A stretch of 28,288 nucleotides of DNA from Sphingobacteriia bacterium (GTDB lineage: Bacteria; Bacteroidota; Bacteroidia; NS11-12g; UBA955), in NCBI GenBank assembly GCA_021151535.1, contig JAGKXC010000018.1:1-28288 (forward strand), read 5' to 3'. A model generated the notes under the pieces. It did no database searches and was not told where the DNA came from. It was given only the letters and a program-made list of their open reading frames with translations. Positions 8,287-15,776 of the stretch are shown in pieces. Position 1 is the stretch's first letter; every line of letters starts with the position of its first letter. Both the position numbers and the translations under genes were made by a program.

Positions 8287-8917
8287 TAAAATAATAGAAA
8301 TGAGAAATTTGAGAAAACAAAGTTGGGTGTTAGTTGGGTTGTTATTGGTTTTGTTGGGTGCGGCTGGATGCGGCGAATCGAGCGGCAAAGCGCAAAAAGA
8401 TGAATTTTTAACTACATTTTTGCAGAAAGAAATCGCCCGAATGAATAAAGAAAAAGTAGGTGCGGTGAAAATGGTGCAAACAGGAGATGAGGTAGAAAGC
8501 GGGCGATTGGATTCTATTGATTGGGCCTCGGAAATGGATGGATTGTTGGAGTTTTCACAAACTCGATTGTCAGACACAACGAAATATGGACATTGGAAAG
8601 AGGAGGGGAAGAATAAGATGGGGATGCCATTGGTGATTGAACGGTATTTTGCTAAGGATACCATGGCGCATTTGCAATCGGTTGAGATGATGTGGGAAGG
8701 TATGCCAGGAGACGTTGTTGGCAGGAAGATGCAAATTCAAGTGGTAGAGTGGCAGTTTAAGCAACAAAGTTGGTGGATGGATAGGAAGGTAAAAGCATAC
8801 TATCAGCCAACAAAGGCGATAGGGTATGAAATTCAAGAAAATTCTATTTGGTCATCGCCCAAAGAAATTTCAGTACAAATTACATTGGATAATCCTCTGT
8901 ATTTAGATAACAGATAA
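8279..8917 (+). CDS. predicted lipoprotein of unknown function
   Basis: I do not recognise this 212-residue protein. It has a lipoprotein signal: basic RNLRKQ, a hydrophobic VLVGLLLVLLGAA and a lipobox ending at Cys31 (GAAGC), followed by a Ser/Gly-rich stretch, so it should be lipid-anchored. The rest is soluble, Trp- and Met-rich and without a known motif. Two starts are possible: ATG at 8279, which overlaps gpmI by 8 nt, or ATG at 8300, which would give a more usual signal length (Cys24). I keep the longer form because no ribosome-binding signal decides. It is probably co-transcribed with gpmI. Confidence 0.7.
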   Translation: MGNKIIEMRNLRKQSWVLVGLLLVLLGAAGCGESSGKAQKDEFLTTFLQKEIARMNKEKVGAVKMVQTGDEVESGRLDSIDWASEMDGLLEFSQTRLSDTTKYGHWKEEGKNKMGMPLVIERYFAKDTMAHLQSVEMMWEGMPGDVVGRKMQIQVVEWQFKQQSWWMDRKVKAYYQPTKAIGYEIQENSIWSSPKEISVQITLDNPLYLDNR

Positions 8918-8937
8918 TTTAATTCGATTCTTAAATC

Positions 8938-8945
8938 TATTATTG
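8938..8945 (+). promoter_or_regulatory. possible -7 box of the aldehyde dehydrogenase gene
   Basis: TATTATTG differs from TAnnTTTG at one position and ends 9 nt before the ATG at 8955. It supports starting the protein at 8955 rather than at the upstream TTG at 8943, which lies inside this box. The alternative is read-through from the lipoprotein gene, which ends at 8917. Confidence 0.3.
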
Positions 8946-8954
8946 AAAAAAGCC

Positions 8955-10400
8955 ATGTTGAAAATTCAAAATTTTATAAATGGAAGTTGGCAAGATGCCG
9001 TTTCGGGAGATGTTATAGAAAATTATAATCCATCTACGGGAAAAGTATATGGTTCAGTGCCGGATTCTGATGCGGATGATGTTCAGCAGGCAGTTGCTGC
9101 TGCGGAGTTGGCAAAAGATTCATGGTCAAAAATGCCTGCTGAGAATAAGTTTTTAATTTTAAATAAGATAGCCGAAGGGATTGATGCACAAAGAGAGGCT
9201 TTAGCGGAGGCGGAATCGAAGGATCAAGGCAAGCCATTGTGGTTATCGAGGAATGAAATGATTCGTGCAGCGCAAAATTTCAGATTTTATGCTACTGCTG
9301 CGATGCAATTTGCTAGTGAGAGTCATTCCATGGAGGGCAAGGCGATTAATTATACATTGCGCACGCCAATTGGTGTTGTGGGTTGTATAAGTCCGTGGAA
9401 TTTACCCTTGTATTTGTTTACATGGAAGATTGCGCCGGCATTGGCGGCGGGCAATTGCGTGATTGCCAAACCTAGTGAATTTACGTCGGTTACGGCTTGG
9501 ATGTTAACCAAAATTTGTGCGGAAGCGGGTTTGCCGGCTGGGGTATTGAATGTGGTTTTTGGATTAGGGGGAAAAGTGGGTGCGGCCATGGTTTCGCATA
9601 CAAAGATTAAAGCAATTTCATTTACAGGAGGCACTGTAACTGGTGCTAATATTGCTTCGGTTGCGGCGCCGCGATTTAAAAAATTGAGTTTGGAGCTGGG
9701 CGGAAAGAATCCCAATATCATTTTTGATGATTGCGATTTTGAGAAAGCACTACAAACTACAGTGAACAGTTCGTTCATGAATCAGGGTGAGATTTGTTTA
9801 TGTGGAAGCAGGGTTTTTGTGCAAAAAGGAATTTATGATCAGTTTAAGTTGCGGTTGGTTGAGGAGGTGAATAAATTGAAGGTGGGAAACCCTATGGAAG
9901 ATGGCATTCGTGTTGGGGCGATAGTAAGCAAGCCACATTATGAAAAAATATTGGGTTATCTGGAATTGGCTAAAAGTGAAGGAGTTAACTTCTTAACGGG
10001 AGGAGCGGCGATTCATCCTGCAGGGTTTGAGGAGGGTTGGTATATAGCTCCTACAATCATGGAAGGTTTGGCTTGGAATTCTCGCTGCAATATGGAAGAG
10101 ATCTTCGGTCCGGTAATCACCTTAACGCCATTTGAAACGGAGGAAGAGGTATTGGAAATGGCTAATTGCACAGAATATGGACTTGCCAGTACGGTCTGGA
10201 CAACAGATTTGAACAAGGCACACAGGGTGGCTTCTAAATTGGAAGCGGGTATTGTTTGGGTGAATTGTTGGTTGCTTCGTGATTTAAGAACACCGTTTGG
10301 TGGTGTGAAGAACTCGGGTGTTGGAAGAGAAGGAGGATGGGAGGCTATGAGATTTTTTACAGAACCTAAAAATGTTTGTATTTCTATATCTGAAAAGTAG
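8955..10400 (+). CDS. aldehyde dehydrogenase, 2-aminomuconate/2-hydroxymuconate semialdehyde dehydrogenase-like
   Basis: An NAD(P)-dependent aldehyde dehydrogenase of 481 residues. The start is taken as the ATG at 8955 (MLKIQNFINGSW), since the family begins right at this strand and the in-frame TTG 12 nt upstream is less likely. Catalytic residues are present: Asn149 (SPWNLP), Glu247 (LELGGKNP) and the nucleophile Cys281 (NQGEICLCGSR). The oxyanion and cofactor segments FTGGT and EEIFGPV are intact. The C-terminal VNCWLLRDLRTPFGG and SGVGREGG, together with SSFMNQGEICLCGSR, are the pattern of the ALDH8A1/aminomuconate semialdehyde group, pointing to tryptophan (kynurenine) or catechol meta-cleavage catabolism. 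No other gene of those routes is in the window, so the substrate is an inference. Confidence 0.85.
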   Translation: MLKIQNFINGSWQDAVSGDVIENYNPSTGKVYGSVPDSDADDVQQAVAAAELAKDSWSKMPAENKFLILNKIAEGIDAQREALAEAESKDQGKPLWLSRNEMIRAAQNFRFYATAAMQFASESHSMEGKAINYTLRTPIGVVGCISPWNLPLYLFTWKIAPALAAGNCVIAKPSEFTSVTAWMLTKICAEAGLPAGVLNVVFGLGGKVGAAMVSHTKIKAISFTGGTVTGANIASVAAPRFKKLSLELGGKNPNIIFDDCDFEKALQTTVNSSFMNQGEICLCGSRVFVQKGIYDQFKLRLVEEVNKLKVGNPMEDGIRVGAIVSKPHYEKILGYLELAKSEGVNFLTGGAAIHPAGFEEGWYIAPTIMEGLAWNSRCNMEEIFGPVITLTPFETEEEVLEMANCTEYGLASTVWTTDLNKAHRVASKLEAGIVWVNCWLLRDLRTPFGGVKNSGVGREGGWEAMRFFTEPKNVCISISEK

Positions 10401-10595
10401 TTTTATTTTGATTGATTAGAATTTTAATTTTCAATTAAATCGTGCTAAATTTCATTTATTATTAAATCTTAGAATCTAAGATTGTCTATTATAAGTGCGA
10501 AAACACTATTATTTGAGGCCTATTTTTCATAATATTGCAGTTTAATACCCAAATTAGAAGAATTCTGAAATGGGAATTACGAATCGATATTTAAA
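10401..10595. other. AT-rich intergenic region before the motor operon
   Basis: This 195-nt region should hold the stop signal for the dehydrogenase and the promoter of the motor operon. It contains a short AT palindrome (TTTAATT/AATTAAA, 10423-10439), the 19-bp palindrome at 10465-10483, and two imperfect -7 boxes, TATTTTTC at 10522 and TAATATTG at 10531. No perfect TAnnTTTG is visible. An ATG at 10570 opens only a 21-codon frame. Confidence 0.5.
10465..10483. promoter_or_regulatory. 19-bp perfect palindrome, candidate operator
   Basis: AATCTTAGA-A-TCTAAGATT is a perfect inverted repeat, 9 bp on each side of one central base. It lies 112 nt before the first gene of the motor operon. There is no T-run after it, so it looks less like a terminator than a dimeric regulator site, but that is inference. 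Confidence 0.4.
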
Positions 10596-12563
10596 ATGGG
10601 TAATTTTCAAAAGAATCAAAGAGGTTTATTGCTGATAATCAAGCAGTTCGCGCTGTTCTTGGTTTTGGCCATGACTTTGAATTCTAGTTTGAAAGCTCAG
10701 AATTACCGCATGGATTGGTATCAAGATGCGGTTACTAATCGTTCAACTTACGAAGAAGCCATCGAGTTTGAGAAGGTTTTTACCACCAAGCTTCGAAGAT
10801 TTTTTGATCACGATAAGTTTATGGTTGTTGTGGATGTTCAGGATTTGGATAATCCTGCACCTTCGAGAGCGGCGAGGAGCAAAACGCCTATTTCGCCAGC
10901 TTCCGGAGCAACTACATCGAACAATGGCAGCGGTCCGATTTTCTTTGACTCTTTTTTGGGAGTGGATTATTTGCCTGGTTTGCAGGTGCATCCATCTGTG
11001 AAAAATCGTGGGGCAAGAAGCATTCAGAAGTTATTTAATAATCAAGGGCCTCAGCGATATAAACACGTTGTGAATGTGTTTATGGATACGAGTTATTCTC
11101 CTACAGCGTTGCAGTTTGTAGAGGAAGTAATTTGGGGTGCTGGGCTATTAAAAGATGAAAATGAAGACGAGGTGTATGTTGAATATCAGGAGTTTCCGAG
11201 TAAATATCCTCGTTGGAATAGAGGTCCATCGCCAGCCATAACAGACGGTCAAAATCCAGGAGAAATTGTGGATGAGTTGCAAGCAATGTTGGATAGGAGA
11301 TTTGGCAGAAATGACCAACCTCAGCAACCGCAGCCTCAAATTCAACAACCTCAACCGGAGCAACCATTACCAAAGTGGGTGCCATGGTTGGTTTTCGGCA
11401 TAATTGGTATAGTTGTGGTTGTCTTTTTGACTCAATTCCTTGTGAACATGAGTCAGAGACGCAGGGAAGATGCGGCCTTATTGATTCAAAAGCAAGAGAA
11501 CGATCGTGTGGTTCAGCTTCAATCTCAATTGGATAAATTATCGCGATCAATTGTTAGTGGAGGAACACAGGCTGAGGATATTTCCAATTTAGCTGAGTTA
11601 GCGGAATTAAAATCGTATGTTACTCGAGAGTTTATCTCTGGAGGTCAGGCAATTGCTGAATTTTTAACTACGGGAATAAATGACAAAAACAATGATGAGT
11701 TGGTGCGATTGGCGGAGGTGATTCAGATTGTAAACCGACAATTGTTGGCCATGTTGAAACCTCATTTGGAGGAGGAGATTTATGATGATTTGAAGGATGA
11801 GTTACGCAATGTTCGCCAAGTTCCAATGAATGAACAAATACAAGTTCTTCAATTATTTAGGAAGTCGATAACGAATTTCAGAACAGATAATTTCACTTTT
11901 TCGAAGAAGGATATTTTCCAATTTGTGGATCAATTGAATGAAAATCAAATTTTGCAATTGATCAAGGATGAGGGAGAAGATTTAATTGCAATATTGTTGG
12001 CGCAATTGCCACCGAATAAAACACTGAGTGTGTTGGGTAATTTTGAATTTGGGCATCAAACTCAGATGCTGCAAAAAATGTCGAACATCTCCGATATTCC
12101 AGTGGATATTTACAAACAAGTGGCACATCACTTCTCGCAAAAGGCGATGAAGTTGAAGGATATGAAGTTTGTAGCTGTTGATGGGGTGAAAGCGATAATG
12201 CGGGTGTTGGATTCATTGCCATGGTCACAACAAGAGAAGCACATTGAAGAAATCGCCAATTATGATTTGGAATTAGCCAAAAAGATACGGGAACGTTTTG
12301 TTGAGATGTTCAATGATATTCCAAAGATGGCGGAAGATTTGGTTTCACGTTCTGTTTCTACGATAGAGCCTAGAACGGTTGCAATTTCTTTAATTGGGGC
12401 AAACGATAATATTGTAGATCGATTATTACGTTCTAAGCCTGATCGTGAACAACAATTAATTCGTTCTGAGATTGTATTGAATGCGAGTGCAGATGCAGAT
12501 GACATCAAGGCTGCGAGGATGGAGATAGTTAATAAAATTCGTGAAAACAAGTTTAAAGAGTGA
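10596..12563 (+). CDS. FliF (C-terminal half)-FliG fusion protein, predicted rotor of a flagellar-like motor
   Basis: The 655-residue protein joins two flagellar rotor components. Residues 11-34 are a signal sequence or first TM. Residues 50-86 (EFEKVFTTKLRRFF, then MVVVDVQDLDN) and 155-201 (VVNVFMDTSYSPTAL, then DEVYVEYQEFP) match the two halves of the FliF RBM3 domain; the low-complexity insert between (87-150) sits where FliF has its beta-collar insertion. A Q/P-rich linker (241-257) leads to a TM at 261-283. The cytoplasmic part ends in FliG-like middle (about 440-520) and C-terminal (523-655) domains: DGVKAIMRVL, DLELAKKIRERF, AISLIGAND, and DIKAARMEIVNKIRE. An acidic residue and an Arg fall where the FliG torque helix has charged residues. 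The YscJ-like FliF RBM1/RBM2 is absent. It is the first of six packed genes. Homology was read by eye and is strongest for FliG-C. Confidence 0.8.
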   Translation: MGNFQKNQRGLLLIIKQFALFLVLAMTLNSSLKAQNYRMDWYQDAVTNRSTYEEAIEFEKVFTTKLRRFFDHDKFMVVVDVQDLDNPAPSRAARSKTPISPASGATTSNNGSGPIFFDSFLGVDYLPGLQVHPSVKNRGARSIQKLFNNQGPQRYKHVVNVFMDTSYSPTALQFVEEVIWGAGLLKDENEDEVYVEYQEFPSKYPRWNRGPSPAITDGQNPGEIVDELQAMLDRRFGRNDQPQQPQPQIQQPQPEQPLPKWVPWLVFGIIGIVVVVFLTQFLVNMSQRRREDAALLIQKQENDRVVQLQSQLDKLSRSIVSGGTQAEDISNLAELAELKSYVTREFISGGQAIAEFLTTGINDKNNDELVRLAEVIQIVNRQLLAMLKPHLEEEIYDDLKDELRNVRQVPMNEQIQVLQLFRKSITNFRTDNFTFSKKDIFQFVDQLNENQILQLIKDEGEDLIAILLAQLPPNKTLSVLGNFEFGHQTQMLQKMSNISDIPVDIYKQVAHHFSQKAMKLKDMKFVAVDGVKAIMRVLDSLPWSQQEKHIEEIANYDLELAKKIRERFVEMFNDIPKMAEDLVSRSVSTIEPRTVAISLIGANDNIVDRLLRSKPDREQQLIRSEIVLNASADADDIKAARMEIVNKIRENKFKE

Positions 12564-13639
12564 TGAAAAGGATTTGGGTTCTATTGTTTTCTATGATTGT
12601 TATTTTTCCATTGTTGTCACAAAACATGGGTTCAAATCGCAATCCCAGAGTAGAAAGCCAATTAAACTATTTAGCCAGTAAAATACCTCAAAGCATGATG
12701 GATATTCCGATGGGGTATAAACGTGTGGCTATTTTTGAAATGCGCTCTGATTTGCCTGGTACGTATTTGTCTATAGAAGATTGGCGTAATAAATTCACTG
12801 AGAAATTAATGGAACTGGGAATGCAAGTAATTGCGGTGCCCGAATTTGATGATAAGATTACTTTAAAAATTCTATCATCCGATAGTTCATTGTATGTAGA
12901 CAATAGATCAGCGATAAGCAGATTGAAATCCAATCCAAAAGGGTTGCAATATGTTTGTGAGCAGTACCAGGTTCAAGCGTTGTTTAGTTGCCATATATTT
13001 TTGGACTCAGTAAACGGTCCTAGGGTTTCAATGCGATTATTAAATCCATCCAACAGGGCGATTATTTGGTTGAAGAATTTGGATTTGTCGCAAGACTTGA
13101 TTTTGAAGCCTGTTGTTGTTTCTCTAAGTGGTGGATTGTTGAGTCAGCGAGTAGACCAGATTAAAGATGCCTCAACGGGAAAGGTGTTGGCGGCCAATAG
13201 GTCTATTGCGCCTGTGTTATTGAATTTTGGAATTGCTCAGTATTTGGATCCAGATCGGTCTAATTTATTTGGACTGAATGTAGGGGGTAGGGTAGTAGAT
13301 AAGACGCCGGTTAATTATGCTGATACGAGTTTGGGTAGAATGGGTATGAGTATTATGCCACATTTGGGGATGATGTATCAAGTGAATTTTAAACGAAAAC
13401 CGCGCATCATGCCGTATTATTGGGGTTTTGCGCAGTTTGGTGTGAATTACATGTACCACAGGGAGCAAGGACTTGTGGGTTTTCATCAGAAAATAGGAGT
13501 GCAGATAACCGATAACATTGCTGTAGATTTTCGATTTGAGCAATTTTTAAATGGGTATAGTAGTTTATCTGCAAACCAAAATTATACGCTTCAGTTTGAT
13601 AATGTAACTTTCGGTTTTAATGTGGCGCTTTCATTCTAA
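12563..13639 (+). CDS. FlgO/TolB-N-like protein with C-terminal outer-membrane beta-barrel
   Basis: The start is the ATG at 12563, overlapping the preceding stop as TGATG; an in-frame GTG at 12560 is less likely. The 358-residue product has a signal peptide (1-20, ending LLSQ). Residues about 50-185 look like the FlgO/TolB-N/CsgG-type alpha/beta fold: YKRVAIFEM, a W-R-N-K-F-T-E-K-L helix, GMQVIAVPEFD, a Q-A-L-F-S-C-H strand, and VSMRLLNPSNRAIIW. Residues about 215-358 are alternating amphipathic strands ending in Phe (NVALSF), the usual end of an outer-membrane barrel. In Vibrio, FlgO is an outer-membrane protein needed for the flagellum, which fits its place between rotor and stator genes. 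The FlgO match is weak and by eye; the barrel call is stronger. Confidence 0.55.
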   Translation: MKRIWVLLFSMIVIFPLLSQNMGSNRNPRVESQLNYLASKIPQSMMDIPMGYKRVAIFEMRSDLPGTYLSIEDWRNKFTEKLMELGMQVIAVPEFDDKITLKILSSDSSLYVDNRSAISRLKSNPKGLQYVCEQYQVQALFSCHIFLDSVNGPRVSMRLLNPSNRAIIWLKNLDLSQDLILKPVVVSLSGGLLSQRVDQIKDASTGKVLAANRSIAPVLLNFGIAQYLDPDRSNLFGLNVGGRVVDKTPVNYADTSLGRMGMSIMPHLGMMYQVNFKRKPRIMPYYWGFAQFGVNYMYHREQGLVGFHQKIGVQITDNIAVDFRFEQFLNGYSSLSANQNYTLQFDNVTFGFNVALSF

Positions 13640-14201
13640 ATATTGGGTTTTATGCATAATTGGGCTGCTGGTTTTGATAACTGGCTGCGATAGTGCTGCG
13701 GTAATGGCCGAGAAGAAGGCAGAAATGGATAAAGTTAGAACTTTGTATCTAGTGGATACATCTGCCAGGGATTTTGTTGATATAAATTACCGAGCAGGAA
13801 ATTCGGATGTGGATTTACGTTTGTTTTTTAACAAAGAATTTGAATTGCACTTGGATAATAAAGGGGCTTTTGCAAAGCCTCCAACTGTAACTGTACAAGG
13901 ACAGAATAACCCCAAGCCTGGAGATCCTAAGTCGCCGCCTCCTGCAAAAGATTTAGAGAAGGACCTTCAACGAGTATTGGCATTATATGAAGATGCACAG
14001 GCGCAATATTATGCTAAGAATTACGACGGTAGTTTGGATGCCATTGATGCATCTATCGCCATTTTACCTACTACAGAAGCGTATGCCTTAAAAGGTAGCG
14101 TATTATTTATGTTGGGTAATATAGAAGAAGCACAAAAGAATTGGAAAAAAGCCAAAGAATTGGATCCTGATTTTGTGATGCCAACCATCATCAATAAATA
14201 G
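13620..14201 (+). CDS. TPR-containing lipoprotein of the motor operon
   Basis: The 193-residue protein begins with a lipoprotein signal (WVLCIIGLLVLITGC, lipid-anchored Cys23) and should sit in the periplasm on a membrane. After a middle region with a Pro/Gly/Lys-rich linker (about 90-118), the C-terminal 75 residues form two TPR-like helix pairs (ALYEDAQAQYYAKNYDGSLDAID, then AYALKGSVLFMLGNIEEAQKNWKKAKELDPD). It starts inside the preceding gene (20-nt overlap), so it is coupled to the FlgO-like barrel protein, perhaps as its partner or assembly factor. That role is inferred only from position, comparable to TPR pilotins in other envelope machines. Confidence 0.75.
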   Translation: MWRFHSKYWVLCIIGLLVLITGCDSAAVMAEKKAEMDKVRTLYLVDTSARDFVDINYRAGNSDVDLRLFFNKEFELHLDNKGAFAKPPTVTVQGQNNPKPGDPKSPPPAKDLEKDLQRVLALYEDAQAQYYAKNYDGSLDAIDASIAILPTTEAYALKGSVLFMLGNIEEAQKNWKKAKELDPDFVMPTIINK

Positions 14202-14214
14202 TAAGTTTTAGGGA

Positions 14215-15126
14215 ATGAAGTTTTCTTTGGTTAGTTTTTTATTGATTCTATTCACCGGCTCTTTGCTTGCTTTAGGAGTATTGGATGTGATAGGAACATT
14301 CAAGGTTTCTCATTATCTAGAATTTCTGGTTTTTAGCAAGTTTTTTGATATTCCAGCCCTATTAATCATTTTTGGAGGTGTTTTTACCAATGCGTTGATT
14401 ATTAGTACTCCGGCAGATGTGAAACAGGTGATTTTGATGTTTAGAAAGATTTTTTCACAATCTAAAATCAATGAACATTCTCTATTGAAAGATGTAAATC
14501 AAATGATAATATGGGTAGAAGATTATCGAATAAATCGTGTAGATTTTATCAATAAAATTCAACAAGAAAGTAAGGACGACTTTGTGAAGTATATTTTCAC
14601 ATTGATGAGTACGAATTATTCTGTGGTTGATTTACATGAAATTGCTGAAACGCAAATAAGATATAGAATTGTAGAGGCAAAGAAGTTATCTGATATATTA
14701 AAAAACATGGGGAACTCTGGACCTGCATTTGGTATGTTCGGAACTTTATTTGGGTTAGTATTTATGTTGAGTTCCTTGGATAATCCGTCTGCGGTGGGTC
14801 CGGGTTTGGCATTGGGTTTATTGGCTACTCTTTATGGAGTGGCGAGTACCCATTTATTGTTTTATCCACTTTCTAAGAAGGTTTTGGCGTTAGCGGAAGT
14901 GCAACAAAAAAGGGATGAGATGATTTTGGAATGCGCCATGATGATTGTGGGCGAGAAATCTTCTTTATACATTAAGGATAAATTATTGAGTCATTTGAAT
15001 TTAAAGTATGTAACGAATCCAACAATTTTTGATGAGGAAGTATCGGAGGAGGTTGCAATAGAATCGGAAGAATTGGAAGAACAACTAGATTCTGTAGACG
15101 AGTCAAAAGATGAAGAAACCCAATAA
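14215..15126 (+). CDS. MotA-like stator protein
   Basis: The 303-residue protein has the MotA/PomA topology: TM1 at 1-22, TM2 at 44-64, a cytoplasmic loop of about 100 residues, TM3 at 168-187 and TM4 at 198-217. Signature segments are FDIPALLIIFGG before TM2, SGPAFGMFGTLFGL with the conserved Pro170 of TM3, and VGPGLALGLLATLYG with Pro196 of TM4. Four TMs and the large loop exclude ExbB/TolQ (three TMs) and GldL (two TMs). The loop is rich in charge, as needed to contact FliG. An acidic tail (273-303) extends beyond TM4. It lies 13 nt after the TPR lipoprotein and overlaps the MotB gene by 17 nt. It should form the ion channel with that MotB. Confidence 0.92.
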   Translation: MKFSLVSFLLILFTGSLLALGVLDVIGTFKVSHYLEFLVFSKFFDIPALLIIFGGVFTNALIISTPADVKQVILMFRKIFSQSKINEHSLLKDVNQMIIWVEDYRINRVDFINKIQQESKDDFVKYIFTLMSTNYSVVDLHEIAETQIRYRIVEAKKLSDILKNMGNSGPAFGMFGTLFGLVFMLSSLDNPSAVGPGLALGLLATLYGVASTHLLFYPLSKKVLALAEVQQKRDEMILECAMMIVGEKSSLYIKDKLLSHLNLKYVTNPTIFDEEVSEEVAIESEELEEQLDSVDESKDEETQ

Positions 15127-15769
15127 TATTCTGAAAGAGGAACATGACGGATCGGAAGAGAATTGGTTGTTAACCTACGCCGATACAATTACTAGTTTAT
15201 TAGGGTTCTTTATTTTGATTGTTTCATTGTCTACCATTAACATGGGGAAGTTTGAAGAAGCTACCACATCTGTAAGGGCTAAATTTCGCAGTGAAAAGAG
15301 TTCTGCACTTCAAAATTTGAAACAAAATTTGGATTCATTGATGATTCAGAATGAAGCTAGTAAAGAAGTAGCTGTAAAAATTGATAAAAAGGGGCTGAGA
15401 ATGATTGCGTCAAATGCATCTTTTTTTCCAAGTGGAACCGATTCGTTGCTGCCATTGGGGAAGAAGATAGTGGATCAAATCGTGGGTCAGATTAAAATCA
15501 TGAATCAGAAGTTAAACATTGAAGTTGAAGGGCATACCGATGATCGCCCGATAAAAAATGAATTGTATGAATCCAATTGGGAGTTGAGTTGCGCGCGAGC
15601 ATCAACGGTAGTGCGTTATATGATTGGAAAAGGGATATCTGCCAGTAGGTTGAAAGCCACTGCCTATGCTGAAACTCAGCCTACAGTGCCGAATCGAGAT
15701 AACAAGGGAAACCCGATTGAGGGGAATATGGCGAAAAATAGACGTGTAGTAATTCGGATTTTTTATTGA
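15110..15769 (+). CDS. MotB-like stator protein with OmpA-type peptidoglycan-binding domain
   Basis: At 219 residues it is shorter than E. coli MotB (308) but has the key parts. A short cytoplasmic N-terminus leads to the single TM WLLTYADTITSLLGFFILI, with Asp25 in the place of the ion-binding Asp32 of E. coli MotB. A linker or coiled coil (about 45-90) replaces a longer plug region. The OmpA-like domain (about 95-219) has VEGHTDDRPI (GHTDD 141-145), a helix with SCARASTVVRYM, and NRRVVIRI at the end, the peptidoglycan-binding residues of the family. It overlaps motA by 17 nt, the usual stator pairing. It anchors the stator to the cell wall. GldM is excluded because it is much larger and lacks an OmpA domain. 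Confidence 0.92.
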   Translation: MKKPNNILKEEHDGSEENWLLTYADTITSLLGFFILIVSLSTINMGKFEEATTSVRAKFRSEKSSALQNLKQNLDSLMIQNEASKEVAVKIDKKGLRMIASNASFFPSGTDSLLPLGKKIVDQIVGQIKIMNQKLNIEVEGHTDDRPIKNELYESNWELSCARASTVVRYMIGKGISASRLKATAYAETQPTVPNRDNKGNPIEGNMAKNRRVVIRIFY

Positions 15770-15776
15770 TTTTTGA

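Noticed and set aside
12560..12562. GTG start for the FlgO-like protein
   Set aside because: The adjacent ATG in a TGATG stop-start overlap is the simpler start.
14215..15769. Reading the stator pair as GldL/GldM or ExbB/ExbD
   Set aside because: Four TMs with a large cytoplasmic loop and a MotB with TYAD and an OmpA domain do not fit either family.
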